A stretch of 64,000 nt of DNA from Acidobacteriota bacterium (GCA_023436715.1 JAEZIJ010000210.1:1-64000); one strand, 5' to 3'; shown: positions 10,265 to 18,621, counted from the stretch's first letter. Notes: generated from the sequence alone by a model not told the origin. Numbers and translations: made by a program.

Positions 10265-11479
10265 ATGCGTAGACGCGAATTCTTCGGCACGATCGCGGCG
10301 CCCGCCGCCGGCTTCTTGACGCCGTTTGAGCGGTTGGTGGCCGCCGACCGCGGCAAGGTCCTCATCACGGACATCAAAATGAAGCCCATCTCAGGTGTGG
10401 GCCACACATTGATACGGATCGATACGGACGCGGGCATCTCGGGCTATGGCGAATCGGGAGTGACCGGTTCCATGATGAAAGCCTGGCTAGAACGGTACAA
10501 GCCGCTCTTGCTGCAGCAGGATCCGCTGGCGATCCAGTACCACTGGTTCCGCATGTCCACCCTCATGCATACCTACATGGCCAGCATTCCGGCCTTGAGC
10601 GGGATCGACATGGCGCTGTGGGACCTGGCCGGGCGGCTCAGGGGCGAACCAGTGTACAAACTCCTGGGCGGGCCGTTCCGCGACGAGGTCCCGATGTTCA
10701 TCAACTCGGAACCGCGCAACATGCTGGATGCCGGCGCCGTAAAGGCCTGGGCGGATCAGTTCAAGGCAAGCCCGCAAGGGTTTCGGGCCGCCAAGATCAA
10801 CACGACCAGTCCGATTCAGAGGCCCATGGGGCGCTACACCACGACGCTCTCCGCTATGGATCTGGGCAAGATCCGAACGGCATTCGAGAACGTACGCGCG
10901 GCACTCGGGCCTGAGTACGACATCATGGTCCACTGCCACAACGAGTACGATCTGCCGACCGCCAAGGGCATCGCGCGAGCGGTGGAGTCGATTACGCCGA
11001 AGTGGCTGGAGGATCCGCTGCCGCCGCCGTTTTCCGATAGCTGGGCGGCATTGAAGCGCGAGAGCCGCGTGCCGATTCTGACCGGTGAAAAGCTGGAAAT
11101 GCCCCAGGGTTACTACCCGTTCCTGAAGGAACAGGCCGTCGATTTCATCTACCCGGACATCGCGTTCTGCGGCGGCATTACCTCGATCGTGAAGATCGCT
11201 TCCATCGCGGCGCTGTATCGCATCCCGGTGGCCACGCACAACGTTGGCGGCGTTCTGCTGACAATGGCTTCCATCCACTTCGGGCTCTCGATCCACGACT
11301 TCCTCACGAGCGAAGGCCGGCTGGGCGGCAGGCGGGATGTCCTGATCATGGCGAAGAATCCGCCCGTATTGAAGAACGGCATGGCTCAGAAACCCGAAGC
11401 GCCCGGACTTGGGGTAGACCTGGACGACGCCGGCGTGAAACAGTGGCAGCGCGAAGGCGACTCGCCGGACTGGGTGTAA
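10265..11479 (+). CDS. exported enolase-superfamily (mandelate racemase/muconate lactonizing) dehydratase
   Basis: A 404-residue enzyme with a Tat-like leader (MRRREFFG, then AAPAAGF). Enolase-superfamily members abstract the alpha-proton of a carboxylic acid; sugar-acid dehydratases are the nearest match. Visible residues are E249 (WLEDP), E275 (TGEKLE) and the base H325 in VATHN. The first metal-ligand site reads H223-C-H225-N-E, where galactonate and mannonate dehydratases have D-x-H, so the usual Asp seems to be His; that alignment is my inference. The ATG at 10265 follows a GGGAAAGGGA stretch. Its position behind an alpha-galactosidase suggests a galactonate-type substrate, which is unproven. 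Confidence 0.82.
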   Translation: MRRREFFGTIAAPAAGFLTPFERLVAADRGKVLITDIKMKPISGVGHTLIRIDTDAGISGYGESGVTGSMMKAWLERYKPLLLQQDPLAIQYHWFRMSTLMHTYMASIPALSGIDMALWDLAGRLRGEPVYKLLGGPFRDEVPMFINSEPRNMLDAGAVKAWADQFKASPQGFRAAKINTTSPIQRPMGRYTTTLSAMDLGKIRTAFENVRAALGPEYDIMVHCHNEYDLPTAKGIARAVESITPKWLEDPLPPPFSDSWAALKRESRVPILTGEKLEMPQGYYPFLKEQAVDFIYPDIAFCGGITSIVKIASIAALYRIPVATHNVGGVLLTMASIHFGLSIHDFLTSEGRLGGRRDVLIMAKNPPVLKNGMAQKPEAPGLGVDLDDAGVKQWQREGDSPDWV

Positions 11480-11493
11480 ATAATCCGCCTTTC

Positions 11494-11511
11494 GCGTGAC
11501 GCAGGTCACGC
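11494..11511. promoter_or_regulatory. CRP/FNR-like palindromic operator
   Basis: The perfect inverted repeat GCGTGAC-gcag-GTCACGC contains GTGA-N6-TCAC, the core layout recognised by CRP/FNR-family regulators. Its centre is about 55 bases upstream of the DUF6448 start codon, a normal operator position. The palindrome could instead form a small hairpin after the preceding gene, whose stop is 15 bases upstream, but it has no T-run. Confidence 0.55.
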
Positions 11512-11557
11512 CGGTTCCGGTCTGTTCCTCCTTACGATGGAACGGGAGGAATCGGAA

Positions 11558-12151
11558 ATGAGACTATACGGACACGCGATAGGCGGGATTGCTGTTTTGG
11601 CCGGGCTGGTAATGGCGGCCGCGATGCCGGCCGCGGCGCATTGTGACACAATGGATGGCCCCGTAGTGGTGGCGGCGCAGGCCGCCCTTCGCACAGGTGA
11701 GGTGACGCCCGTTCTGAAGTGGGTGCGCAAGGAGCACGAACCGGAGGTCCGCGCCGCGTTTGCTCGCACGCTCAAAGTGCGTGCTGGCGGGAAAGATGCG
11801 AGTCAACTCGCCGACGTTTACTTTTTTGAGACTGTTGTGCGGCTGCACCGGGCGGGCGAAGGTGCTCCGTACACGGGCCTGAAGCCGGCCGGCGCGGAGC
11901 TTGAACCAGCGATAGCGGGTGCGGATAAGGCGCTCGAGAAGGGGTCCGTGGAAGACCTGGCCCGGTTGATGTCGGCCGAAATCGAAGCGGGAATCCGGCA
12001 GCGCTTCGAGCGCGCACGGGAAACGCGCAAGGCCGCCGAAACCAGCGTGGCCGCCGGCCGTGAGTACGTCGAAGCGTACGTCGATCTCATGCATTACGTG
12101 GAGCAGTTGCACGCGGTGGTGCGGGGAACCCGCCACGATGGTATGAATTAG
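11558..12151 (+). CDS. DUF6448 family exported protein
   Basis: A 197-residue protein with a signal peptide (hydrophobic stretch about residues 9-26, cleavage near AAAHC). The mature start HCDTMDGPVV, the WVRKEHEPEVR motif and the later YVEAYVDLMHYVEQLH helix match DUF6448 as I remember it. The molecular function is unknown; the family sits near redox and small regulator genes in soil bacteria. The ATG at 11558 is chosen over the ATG at 11537 because GGGAGGA (11544-11550) precedes it at good spacing. Only six bases separate it from the RAM-domain gene, so the two form an operon under the CRP/FNR-like palindrome. Confidence 0.75.
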   Translation: MRLYGHAIGGIAVLAGLVMAAAMPAAAHCDTMDGPVVVAAQAALRTGEVTPVLKWVRKEHEPEVRAAFARTLKVRAGGKDASQLADVYFFETVVRLHRAGEGAPYTGLKPAGAELEPAIAGADKALEKGSVEDLARLMSAEIEAGIRQRFERARETRKAAETSVAAGREYVEAYVDLMHYVEQLHAVVRGTRHDGMN

Positions 12152-12157
12152 AGAGAC

Positions 12158-12448
12158 ATGATTTCGGCGATCGTTTTGATAAACGCGGCACAAGGGCGCG
12201 TTCCGGAAGTAGCGCAGGCGCTTATTGATCTTCAAGGCATTACTGAGGCCTATTCAGTTGCCGGGCCTTATGACCTCGTTGCCATCGCGCGCGTCCGCCA
12301 CCATGAGGAATTGCAGGACCTGGTTGCCGGGCGCATCCAGAAGATAGCGGGGATCGAATCCACAAACACTCTGATCGCGTTCCGCGCGTACAGCCAGCGC
12401 GATCTCGAGGCTATGTGGGATATCGGCAACGAAGAGCCGGCCGGCTAG
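12158..12448 (+). CDS. stand-alone Lrp/AsnC ligand-binding (RAM) domain protein
   Basis: The 96-residue protein consists only of the alpha/beta RAM fold that Lrp/AsnC regulators use to bind amino acids and oligomerise; the helix-turn-helix domain is missing. Characteristic stretches are AIVLINAAQGR at the start, AYSVAGPYDLVAIARV in the middle and IESTNTLIAF near the end. Such single-domain proteins form ring-like oligomers and may modulate full-length Lrp proteins or bind ligands on their own. It is co-transcribed with the DUF6448 gene. The short acidic tail has no known role. Confidence 0.85.
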   Translation: MISAIVLINAAQGRVPEVAQALIDLQGITEAYSVAGPYDLVAIARVRHHEELQDLVAGRIQKIAGIESTNTLIAFRAYSQRDLEAMWDIGNEEPAG

Positions 12449-12461
12449 AAAGAGCGCCAAC

Positions 12462-13205
12462 TCACGGTTTGAAGCGGACCGCGTTCACCAGAATCTGAGC
12501 GTAGGCGGGGTTCTCGAACTCCGCCACGCTGTGCCCGGGCATGAAGTACATCACCATGCCTTTCCCGGCTCGCTTGTACCAGCCGGCGGTGTCCTGCATG
12601 TAAGTAGCGCCGGACTTCGGCTCGCGGAACCTCAACCCGAGCAGGATCGTCCGGTCGCCCTCGAAAACGTGATTCAAATAAACCTCCGTGTCACGCAATT
12701 CGAAGCCGGGTAGCTCCTGTCCCCGGTACGGGATCTTCTCGCCGTACGTCACCTGCCGGGTGGTGATGGAGTTGTCCGGGGCCAGGTTGACGATCTCCAT
12801 TTCCGTTCCCTCGAAGAACTTGTAGCCGCCGCTCAGGTCGCCCAATGGCAGCGAAACCCCCAGGAAAGGAAACCAATAGCGGTTCGGGCGCTTTCCTGAG
12901 CTTATGGAATGATGGAGCAGGATCAGCTTGCCGCCGCGCTCCGCGTAGTCGATGAACGCCCTTTCCGCGGGTTCGCCGATTTCCCGGTGGATATAGACGA
13001 TCACGGCGGCGTAGGGCGAGATATCGCGGGGCATCTCCGTCTGCTTCACGATGGTGCTGTCAGCTCCGGCGCCGGTCTTCAGGCGCGCCGCGAGCGTCTG
13101 CATGGCGGGAAACTCGTCCGCTACGATCAGCACGTTGCCGGAGGCGAACAGTGAGGCGGAGAGCAGTAGAAGCAGAGCACACGTTTTCATGGCAGCCGTC
13201 ATCAC
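12462..13205 (-). CDS. exported ThuA-like domain protein
   Basis: A secreted single-domain protein of the ThuA/class I glutamine amidotransferase-like fold. A signal sequence (CALLLLLSASLFASG) starts near residue 8. Fold markers are NVLIVADEFPAMQ, VIVYIHREIGEP and GGKLILLHHSIS; the nucleophilic cysteine of true amidotransferases is absent, as is usual in ThuA proteins. Family members are tied to sugar use, but a reaction is rarely known. ATG codons at 13205, 13202 and 13190 are all possible and none has a clear ribosome binding site; 13190 would give the most compact signal peptide. It lies nine bases behind the YceI gene and is probably co-transcribed. Confidence 0.75.
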   Translation of the reverse strand: MMTAAMKTCALLLLLSASLFASGNVLIVADEFPAMQTLAARLKTGAGADSTIVKQTEMPRDISPYAAVIVYIHREIGEPAERAFIDYAERGGKLILLHHSISSGKRPNRYWFPFLGVSLPLGDLSGGYKFFEGTEMEIVNLAPDNSITTRQVTYGEKIPYRGQELPGFELRDTEVYLNHVFEGDRTILLGLRFREPKSGATYMQDTAGWYKRAGKGMVMYFMPGHSVAEFENPAYAQILVNAVRFKP

Positions 13206-13214
13206 GGGTTCATT

Positions 13215-13871
13215 TTACCTGCACGGACCCGCCGCTGCGGCGACGATCACGAAATGAACATCGACCTGATCCTTTACGGTTACCGCGCCGGCGATGGATT
13301 CCGGCGTCATGCCGTAATCGGTCTGCTTCACCTGGAACTTCCCCTCGAACCGGTACGTTCCCGTGCCGGGTGCCGATATGCTCACCGGTACGGAGATGTT
13401 GTGCGTCACGCCGCGGATCGTCAGCGGTCCTTTCAGCGCCAGCCCGCTTTCTCCGTTCCGCCGCACCTCCGTGACCTGGAAGCCGATGCGAGGATAACTC
13501 GCGGCGGCCAGAACGTTCGGCCCGAGCATCTTCTCCTGGATGGTAGCCACATCACTGGGCTTGGGGCCGGCGGATTGAAGGCCGGCAAGTTCCCTGGCGC
13601 GCGGCGTGTCAATGCGCAGCGAAGCCGTTGGGATGACGACGGCCGCGCGTGAAGCACTGATCGCCCCGGGATCCATGCAGGCTTCAACGGACCACTCCGT
13701 GGCGAGGACGCCGTGCTCGTGCCCCGCGCCGAAAGCGCTCAGGAAACCGCCCTTGCGCGTGGTGGCGACGATGTACGATTGGCCGCGGTCGATTTTAAGA
13801 CGCATATCCTGTGCCCCGGCTGCCGAGGCGATCAGCAGCGAAATGGAAAAGGCCCGAACGGATCCAAGCAT
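13215..13871 (-). CDS. exported YceI family protein
   Basis: YceI proteins are secreted lipocalin-like beta-barrels that bind polyisoprenoid or amphiphilic lipids. This 218-residue member has a signal peptide ending ASAAGAQ and the family patterns FGAGHEHGV, YPRIGFQVTEV, LTIRGVTHNISVPV and DYGMTPESI. The ATG at 13871 is favoured because GAGGGGA lies 3-9 bases upstream; a longer in-frame start at 13898 lacks such a site. The ThuA gene follows after nine bases on the same strand. The ligand cannot be predicted from sequence. Confidence 0.88.
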   Translation of the reverse strand: MLGSVRAFSISLLIASAAGAQDMRLKIDRGQSYIVATTRKGGFLSAFGAGHEHGVLATEWSVEACMDPGAISASRAAVVIPTASLRIDTPRARELAGLQSAGPKPSDVATIQEKMLGPNVLAAASYPRIGFQVTEVRRNGESGLALKGPLTIRGVTHNISVPVSISAPGTGTYRFEGKFQVKQTDYGMTPESIAGAVTVKDQVDVHFVIVAAAAGPCR

Positions 13872-13918
13872 AATCCCCTCTTCTTTCTGTGGTAACACAG
13901 GGCCGCGAGCGAGGCTGG

Positions 13919-14479
13919 CTACTCGAGCCTGAGCGGTTGCTGGAGGCGGAAGAAAAGCAGCATGTCTGCCGGAACGGAGATCTGGGGGCCCTCGACGGCG
14001 ATTACCGCGCCGGCTTCGGGCATGCCGTCGCCGGCGGGAACCTGGTCGATGAGGCTGCCAAGGGGAGCGCCGCGTTCCGCAATTCCCGCCTGGACATTCG
14101 CCCCTCCAGGCACGGCAAGGTAGGTGTTCGAGCCCGCCACAACTGAGTGCAGCCCGAGGCGGTATCCGCCTGCCGGGTTCGTCAGCAAGGATACGCTCGC
14201 GGGCGAGCCTCCGAAGATGATCGGCTTCCCGGAAGCGTTCGGAATGTCACGGGTGATCAGGGCCGGAAAGACCCGCTGGTTCGCCCCGCCGCCGGAGTTT
14301 ATCGGCCGAAACGTCCGGATCACGACGAGAGTCCCGGCCGGCACCGTCCTGGCGTCCGCAGGCCAGGTATACATGGGTCCGGTCAAAGGAGCTATGGGCG
14401 GGGCCTGCCCATGCTTCCGGCATCCGCCGGCGCCGGCGGCAACTAGCAGCCCGAGAACTCCTGCCAAAGTGCGCTTCAT
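13919..14479 (-). CDS. putative lipoprotein of unknown function
   Basis: The 186-residue protein begins with a lipoprotein signal peptide with a GAGGC lipobox, so C20 is probably lipidated. The remainder is beta-rich, with the pattern PAGTLVVIRT followed by VFPALITRDIPNASGKPIIFGGSPASV. That layout (an 'IPAGT..VRT' strand followed by a 'G..IP.GS' turn) recurs in acidobacterial cell-envelope proteins, but I do not know a named family. It is oriented like the YceI and ThuA genes and lies 47 bases upstream of YceI, so it may belong to the same transcript. Confidence 0.65.
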   Translation of the reverse strand: MKRTLAGVLGLLVAAGAGGCRKHGQAPPIAPLTGPMYTWPADARTVPAGTLVVIRTFRPINSGGGANQRVFPALITRDIPNASGKPIIFGGSPASVSLLTNPAGGYRLGLHSVVAGSNTYLAVPGGANVQAGIAERGAPLGSLIDQVPAGDGMPEAGAVIAVEGPQISVPADMLLFFRLQQPLRLE

Positions 14480-14527
14480 ACCCGACCAAGAGGGATTATC
14501 TCAAAAAGCGCCGTCCCCCGCCTTGGG

Positions 14528-14908
14528 CTATTGTCCGACTGTCTGCGTCACCCCCCAGTGCTCGGGCCGCCTGAGCCCTTCCGGCAGTTTAGTGTCCTCG
14601 CTGCCTTGCGCTTCGTTGACCTGGGCTTGCGTGAGATTCAACGCGCCGCTCAGGTCTGTATTGGTGACATCGGCCCCGGCGAGGCCCGCGCCATTGAGAT
14701 CGGCGCCGCTGAGATCGGCTCCGGAGAGGTTCACTCCCTGAAGCCAGGCACAGTACAGATCCGCACCGCTCAGATCGGCGCCCGAGAGATCGCTTCCTTC
14801 AATAACGCAGAAGCTGAGCTCGGGAATCACCTCGGGGTTTTCGAGTCTCCATTGGTTCCAAAAGCGTGCTCCGCGGCGCAGAACCCGCTTGTGCTCGTGC
14901 TGTCCCAT
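14528..14908 (-). CDS. pentapeptide repeat protein
   Basis: A 126-residue protein with about ten tandem pentapeptides of the A(D/N)LxX type (LSGADLSGADLY, then VNLSGADLSGADLNGAGL and so on), which should fold as a short right-handed quadrilateral beta-helix. A leader of ~30 residues (RGARFWNQWRLENPEVIPELS) precedes the repeats, a common layout in this class. The ATG at 14908 is preferred because the open frame upstream to 15061 reads as non-coding. Roles range from DNA mimicry to scaffolding; nothing here decides between them. Confidence 0.72.
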   Translation of the reverse strand: MGQHEHKRVLRRGARFWNQWRLENPEVIPELSFCVIEGSDLSGADLSGADLYCAWLQGVNLSGADLSGADLNGAGLAGADVTNTDLSGALNLTQAQVNEAQGSEDTKLPEGLRRPEHWGVTQTVGQ

Positions 14909-15105
14909 GCGAACAAGAAGGATATCACTATCCGAACAGGCCGTTCCTGTCCGGTTCCATACAGTCCCGTCCCGAAATCGGACAGTTTCGAACGTACTCA
15001 GAACCGTAATGCCTTGATAAATCGAAGCCGTATTGGCACGCAATTTGCGTACAGAAAACATGTTTCGATTCCCAGCCTCGAGCGTTTAGTGGATAGGAGG
15101 TTCCG

Positions 15106-15330
15106 ATGCGGGCACTGCTCGATGAACTCAGGCACAACCCGGACATTGTCGCCGTGCTGGTGCTCAGCATGGCACTTGGAATTGCCCGGCATTCCGTCCC
15201 CTGGGGTGCCATGTGGATCGATCCGCCGCCCGGGATGAGAATCCACCGGGTTCTCCGCCTCACGCCGCCGGACGCGTCCTGCCCAGCAGCTTCGCTCCCA
15301 GAGCTCCCCCGGCAATCGAGAGACTGGTAA
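15106..15330 (+). CDS. small hypothetical protein, possible single-helix membrane protein
   Basis: The ATG is preceded by a perfect AGGAGG (15095-15100) at ideal spacing, the strongest ribosome binding site in this region. The 74-residue product begins MRALLDELRHNPDIVAV and has one hydrophobic stretch (about residues 13-27), followed by a Pro-rich, Arg-containing tail. The last ~70 bases overlap the convergent zinc-ribbon gene, so the C-terminal part may not be conserved. I do not recognise a family. The translation signal is persuasive; protein status is otherwise unproven. Confidence 0.45.
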   Translation: MRALLDELRHNPDIVAVLVLSMALGIARHSVPWGAMWIDPPPGMRIHRVLRLTPPDASCPAASLPELPRQSRDW

Positions 15331-15883
15331 ACACGACGAACAAGATCGCCAGGCTGAGCAGCATGTTAAACGCCAGGTACACCGGATTTGAGAACAATTC
15401 CCGCAATTGCCCGGCGCTGCCCTGCAAGAATGGCACGTCCCCGAGATTCTTCAGCAGTTCCCCGCTGCGCACCTGTGCGACGAAACTGAGCGTGAACAGC
15501 ACCGTGAAGATGACGAAGCTGAACAGCCCTGTGATCCAGCCCATGCGGGCTCCGTTTCCGACCGTCAGCGACTGCCCTGTGCGGCGCTGATACACATACA
15601 CGCACACGAAACCCGCCGACACCAGCCACAACGGGCACGCGTATACCAGCATGGCGTTCAGCAAGCTCGCGAGCATCGCCGTCAGAAAGCCGACTCGAAC
15701 CGCCATTCCGTTCCGAAAGTCGATTGGCGCGAAAGCGGGCGGCGCGGCCGGGAGCGGCTCAGGCGCGGGTGGAGGAGTTTCCGGCTCTTCGATCAGCACC
15801 TCTTCACGCTGAGGCTTGCCACACTTGTGGCAGAAGCGAGCATCGGGCGGAAGCTGTGCACCGCAGGTGCAAAAATCAGGCAC
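15260..15883 (-). CDS. zinc-ribbon membrane protein
   Basis: The 207-residue protein opens with a zinc ribbon (VPDFCTCGAQLPPDARFCHKCG, two CxC/CxxC pairs), then a Pro/Glu-rich linker, then three to four hydrophobic helices. Such proteins are common in Acidobacteria and have no assigned role. The GTG at 15883 is chosen because the ribbon then starts at residue 1 in the usual way; a TTG at 15925 would overlap the preceding DUF2085 gene by 38 bases. With GTG the two genes are four bases apart and presumably co-transcribed. The 3' end overlaps the small plus-strand ORF. Confidence 0.75.
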   Translation of the reverse strand: MPDFCTCGAQLPPDARFCHKCGKPQREEVLIEEPETPPPAPEPLPAAPPAFAPIDFRNGMAVRVGFLTAMLASLLNAMLVYACPLWLVSAGFVCVYVYQRRTGQSLTVGNGARMGWITGLFSFVIFTVLFTLSFVAQVRSGELLKNLGDVPFLQGSAGQLRELFSNPVYLAFNMLLSLAILFVVFTSLSIAGGALGAKLLGRTRPAA

Positions 15884-15887
15884 ACGT

Positions 15888-16265
15888 TCAGTTTGACGCA
15901 GCGCGCTCCCGCGAAGCAAGCGCAAGTAAGTACGATGCGGAAAGCCAGAATAGCGGAAATGCGAGCAGAAATCGGGTTTCGTTGGTCGCTAGACCGAACA
16001 GCCAGTCCACCGCGTTCAGAATCGCGAACAGCGCCAGCAGGCGGACATGAGGCCGCCAGGCGGGACCGAGCGCCGCCAGAAGCACGCCCGTGTACAGGGC
16101 CAGGCAACGGGCGCAGACCGGCAACGGCCGCCCGAGCCAGGCGAAGCATCGCTCGGGAGCCTGATGGCATACCGCGCCGAAGGCCAGGTAAGACGCGGGG
16201 AACAGCGGTGCGGCATAGATCGACGCGAGAACGAGAGCCGCCGCCGAGCCCACGATGATCCGCAT
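15888..16265 (-). CDS. DUF2085 family membrane protein
   Basis: A 125-residue membrane protein with four hydrophobic segments. It carries the DUF2085 cysteine patterns FGAVCHQAPERCF and PVCARCLALYTG. The function is unknown; the paired cysteines suggest metal or redox chemistry near the membrane face. The ATG at 16265 is preferred to the in-frame ATG at 16271 because AAGGGAAG lies 6-13 bases upstream of it. It is divergent from the 2-hydroxyacid dehydrogenase gene, with only 35 bases between the two start codons. Confidence 0.82.
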   Translation of the reverse strand: MRIIVGSAAALVLASIYAAPLFPASYLAFGAVCHQAPERCFAWLGRPLPVCARCLALYTGVLLAALGPAWRPHVRLLALFAILNAVDWLFGLATNETRFLLAFPLFWLSASYLLALASRERAASN

Positions 16266-16300
16266 GCGCATCTTCCCTTATATTAGAGTTTTCGGACTCC

Positions 16301-17269
16301 ATGAAACCTGTTACCCTGCTTGTGCTTTCGTCTCCGGAAGATCCCCAGTTGGCGATGCTCGAACGCTTGCCGCCCGGCACGCGCGCCGTCGCGGGAAACC
16401 GTCCCGAGGCATTTGAATCCGCCGCGGAGGATGCGGACGCAATCCTCGTATGGTTCACCGGCCGCGAACTGCTTCAACAGGTCTGGAAGATGGCGCCCCG
16501 CGTGCGCTGGGTGCATGCGAGTTCGGTAGGTGTGGATACGCTGCTGTTCGCGGAGTTGGTGGAGAGCCCGGTTCCGCTGACCAACGCGCGCGGGGCCTTC
16601 AGTTGGGCACTGGGCGAGTTCGCCGTGGCTGCGATTCTGTTCTTCGCGAAGGACCTCAGACGCATGGTGCGGTCCCAGGAGGCGGGAGTCTGGGCCCCGT
16701 TCGACGTCGAAGGCGTTCGGGGCAAGACGCTGGGCATCATCGGCTACGGCGATATCGGCCGCGCGGTGGCCGAACGCGCCCACGGCCTCGGGATGCGCAT
16801 CCTGGCTCTGCGCCGCCGGCCCGAGTTGTGCGGGAGCGATCCCTTGCTCGAACGCGTGTACGCGCCTGACTCGGTGAAGGAGATGTTGGCGGAGTCCGAT
16901 TACGTAGTGCTATCCGCTCCGCTCACCGCCCGGACGCGCGGGTTGATCGCGGAACCGGAGATCGCGGCGATGAAGCAAAGTGCGGTGCTGATCAATGTCG
17001 GACGCGGCCCGGTCGCCGATGAGCGCGCGCTCATTTGCGCTCTCGAAGAGCGCCGCATCTGCGGGGCCGCCCTGGACGTATTCGAGCAGGAACCGCTGCC
17101 CGCGGGGCATCCGTTTTACCGCCTGGACAACGTGTTGCTCTCGCCCCACTGCGCGGACCACACTACCGGCTGGATGGCGCAATCGATGGAAGTCTTTCTG
17201 GACAACTTCGAGCGCTTCCGCAATGGGGAACCGCTGCGCAACGTGGTGGACAAGCGGCTCGGCTATTAG
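16301..17269 (+). CDS. D-isomer-specific 2-hydroxyacid dehydrogenase
   Basis: A cytoplasmic NAD(P)-dependent reductase/oxidase of 2-keto/2-hydroxy acids, 322 residues. The nucleotide-binding motif is GIIGYGDIG (about residues 145-153). The catalytic set is complete: R235 in NVGRGP, E264 in FEQEPLP and H283 in LSPHCAD. The fused C-terminal substrate-domain helix is normal. Related enzymes act on glyoxylate, hydroxypyruvate or phosphoglycerate; the sequence alone does not choose. The stop shares bases with the stop of the convergent downstream gene. Confidence 0.92.
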   Translation: MKPVTLLVLSSPEDPQLAMLERLPPGTRAVAGNRPEAFESAAEDADAILVWFTGRELLQQVWKMAPRVRWVHASSVGVDTLLFAELVESPVPLTNARGAFSWALGEFAVAAILFFAKDLRRMVRSQEAGVWAPFDVEGVRGKTLGIIGYGDIGRAVAERAHGLGMRILALRRRPELCGSDPLLERVYAPDSVKEMLAESDYVVLSAPLTARTRGLIAEPEIAAMKQSAVLINVGRGPVADERALICALEERRICGAALDVFEQEPLPAGHPFYRLDNVLLSPHCADHTTGWMAQSMEVFLDNFERFRNGEPLRNVVDKRLGY

Positions 17270-18621
17270 CGCGCGCCGGCAAGGTGCGCTTTGAGCCAGG
17301 CTGCCGCGCGGGCGACGGCTCTGTCGCGTTCCTGGATCGGCGTCTCTTGCGACGCGATGAACTTCACCCCGGAAACCATCTGGATCACGCCGGCCGCAAT
17401 ATCGCAATAGCGAGAAGTGCCGAAGCCGAAGCGCCGGTCGTCTATCAGCACGGCAGCCAGCCGCAAATGGCGAGGAGTCTGGCCATAGCCCGCCGCGCCC
17501 CACAATGCGCGGTAGTGGTCTTCGTTCTCCTGTTTGAATCGCACGAGCGTTGAGACTAGGGCTTCAAACTGGGTGTCGTCACCATACTCTGCAACCAGTT
17601 GGGCCGCAGGCTGCAGTTCGGTAGTGACGGGACCGGTCCGGTTGACGATCTTTAGCGCCAGCTTCGCCGCTTCGGGCAGGACGGCGCGTTGTCCCGCCCT
17701 CACGACTAACCAAGCGATCATCATGGACCCTGGCTTCTCGCGGCGTAGTGCCGCGTTCAACCCGTCAATCAGCACGGTGGAGTCTTTGAAATCCGTCAGC
17801 GTGACGGCGGCGCCCCACGCGTAGGCTCCGGAGTTGCGGAGCAGGCAGCGAATGAGGCGGTTGGGGTAATCACGGCGGTCTCCCTTCCATAGGATCCAAG
17901 TGACGAGCTGGCGGACGCTGTGGAAAGGAGGAGAGGCTTCGCCGTACACGAGTTCGGCACTAGTCCGTGGCGCGCCGAGGACGCCGAGAAACGCGCAGCC
18001 AGCCTCCAGCCAGACGTTGTCGTCTCTCCCGAAGGCGCTGGCAAGAAGATGCGGAAACTCGTTTGGGACGTCACCCGCGAACGCTCTCAAGTAGGCCGCC
18101 GCCCCGCTTCTCTGCCGCGCATCGCCATGGGCAAGGATGTTGGCGAGTTCACGAAACACGAACTCCTGCCCGGTCCGGGGCGGGCCGGCAAAGCCCGGCT
18201 CGGCCGCCAGCGCGGGCGCCACCGGCTGCCATGGCGGGTCAAACCGGACCGTCCACAACCCCTTTTCCCGAATCAGCGGAAGGAGAGCCGTCTGCCCCTT
18301 ACGGAGATCAAGGACTACCGCCGGGCCGGTGATGCCGCCACCGCCGCCCGGCAGGCGCTCCTCGGGATTCCTGTAGTGGACACTGATGCGCGTGCCGGAT
18401 TCGAACGGCCGGTTCGCGCCGCCGAACATGACCCTATGCACGAGAACGCGAGCCTTGAAACGGCGTTCCGCCAATGAAAAACGCCTCTCGGCCGCAGGGA
18501 CTTCCCCGAGCTTAACCACCTGCTCCACCGTGCCAACGGCCCAGGCTGGAACAGTGTCGAGGCTGGCGAAACTGCGGTAAGTTCCCGGCCTCGCCTGGAC
18601 CAAGGGCGCGAGCGCCAACAC
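17266..18621 (-). CDS. exported hypothetical protein with HEAT-like helical region
   Basis: A ~451-residue protein that I do not recognise. The N terminus (LALAPLVQARPGTYRSF) is a short signal-like segment; the start is a GTG at 18621 without a clear ribosome binding site. Residues ~20-150 look beta-rich, resembling a cytochrome-associated or metalloprotease-inhibitor-like domain seen in acidobacterial secreted proteins. From ~160 on it is alpha-helical with periodic Ala/Leu pairs (AAAYLRAFAGDVPNEF, WGAAVTLTDFKDS, AWLVVRAGQRAVLPEA), suggesting HEAT/armadillo-like repeats. It is convergent with the dehydrogenase gene and divergent from bshA. Coding status is well supported by length and codon use. 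Confidence 0.6.
   Translation of the reverse strand: MLALAPLVQARPGTYRSFASLDTVPAWAVGTVEQVVKLGEVPAAERRFSLAERRFKARVLVHRVMFGGANRPFESGTRISVHYRNPEERLPGGGGGITGPAVVLDLRKGQTALLPLIREKGLWTVRFDPPWQPVAPALAAEPGFAGPPRTGQEFVFRELANILAHGDARQRSGAAAYLRAFAGDVPNEFPHLLASAFGRDDNVWLEAGCAFLGVLGAPRTSAELVYGEASPPFHSVRQLVTWILWKGDRRDYPNRLIRCLLRNSGAYAWGAAVTLTDFKDSTVLIDGLNAALRREKPGSMMIAWLVVRAGQRAVLPEAAKLALKIVNRTGPVTTELQPAAQLVAEYGDDTQFEALVSTLVRFKQENEDHYRALWGAAGYGQTPRHLRLAAVLIDDRRFGFGTSRYCDIAAGVIQMVSGVKFIASQETPIQERDRAVARAAAWLKAHLAGAR

Noticed and set aside
15171..15190. Sigma-54-like TGGCAC and TTGC
   Set aside because: The GG-to-GC spacing is one base too long for a -24/-12 promoter and the site is inside the small ORF, not before a gene.
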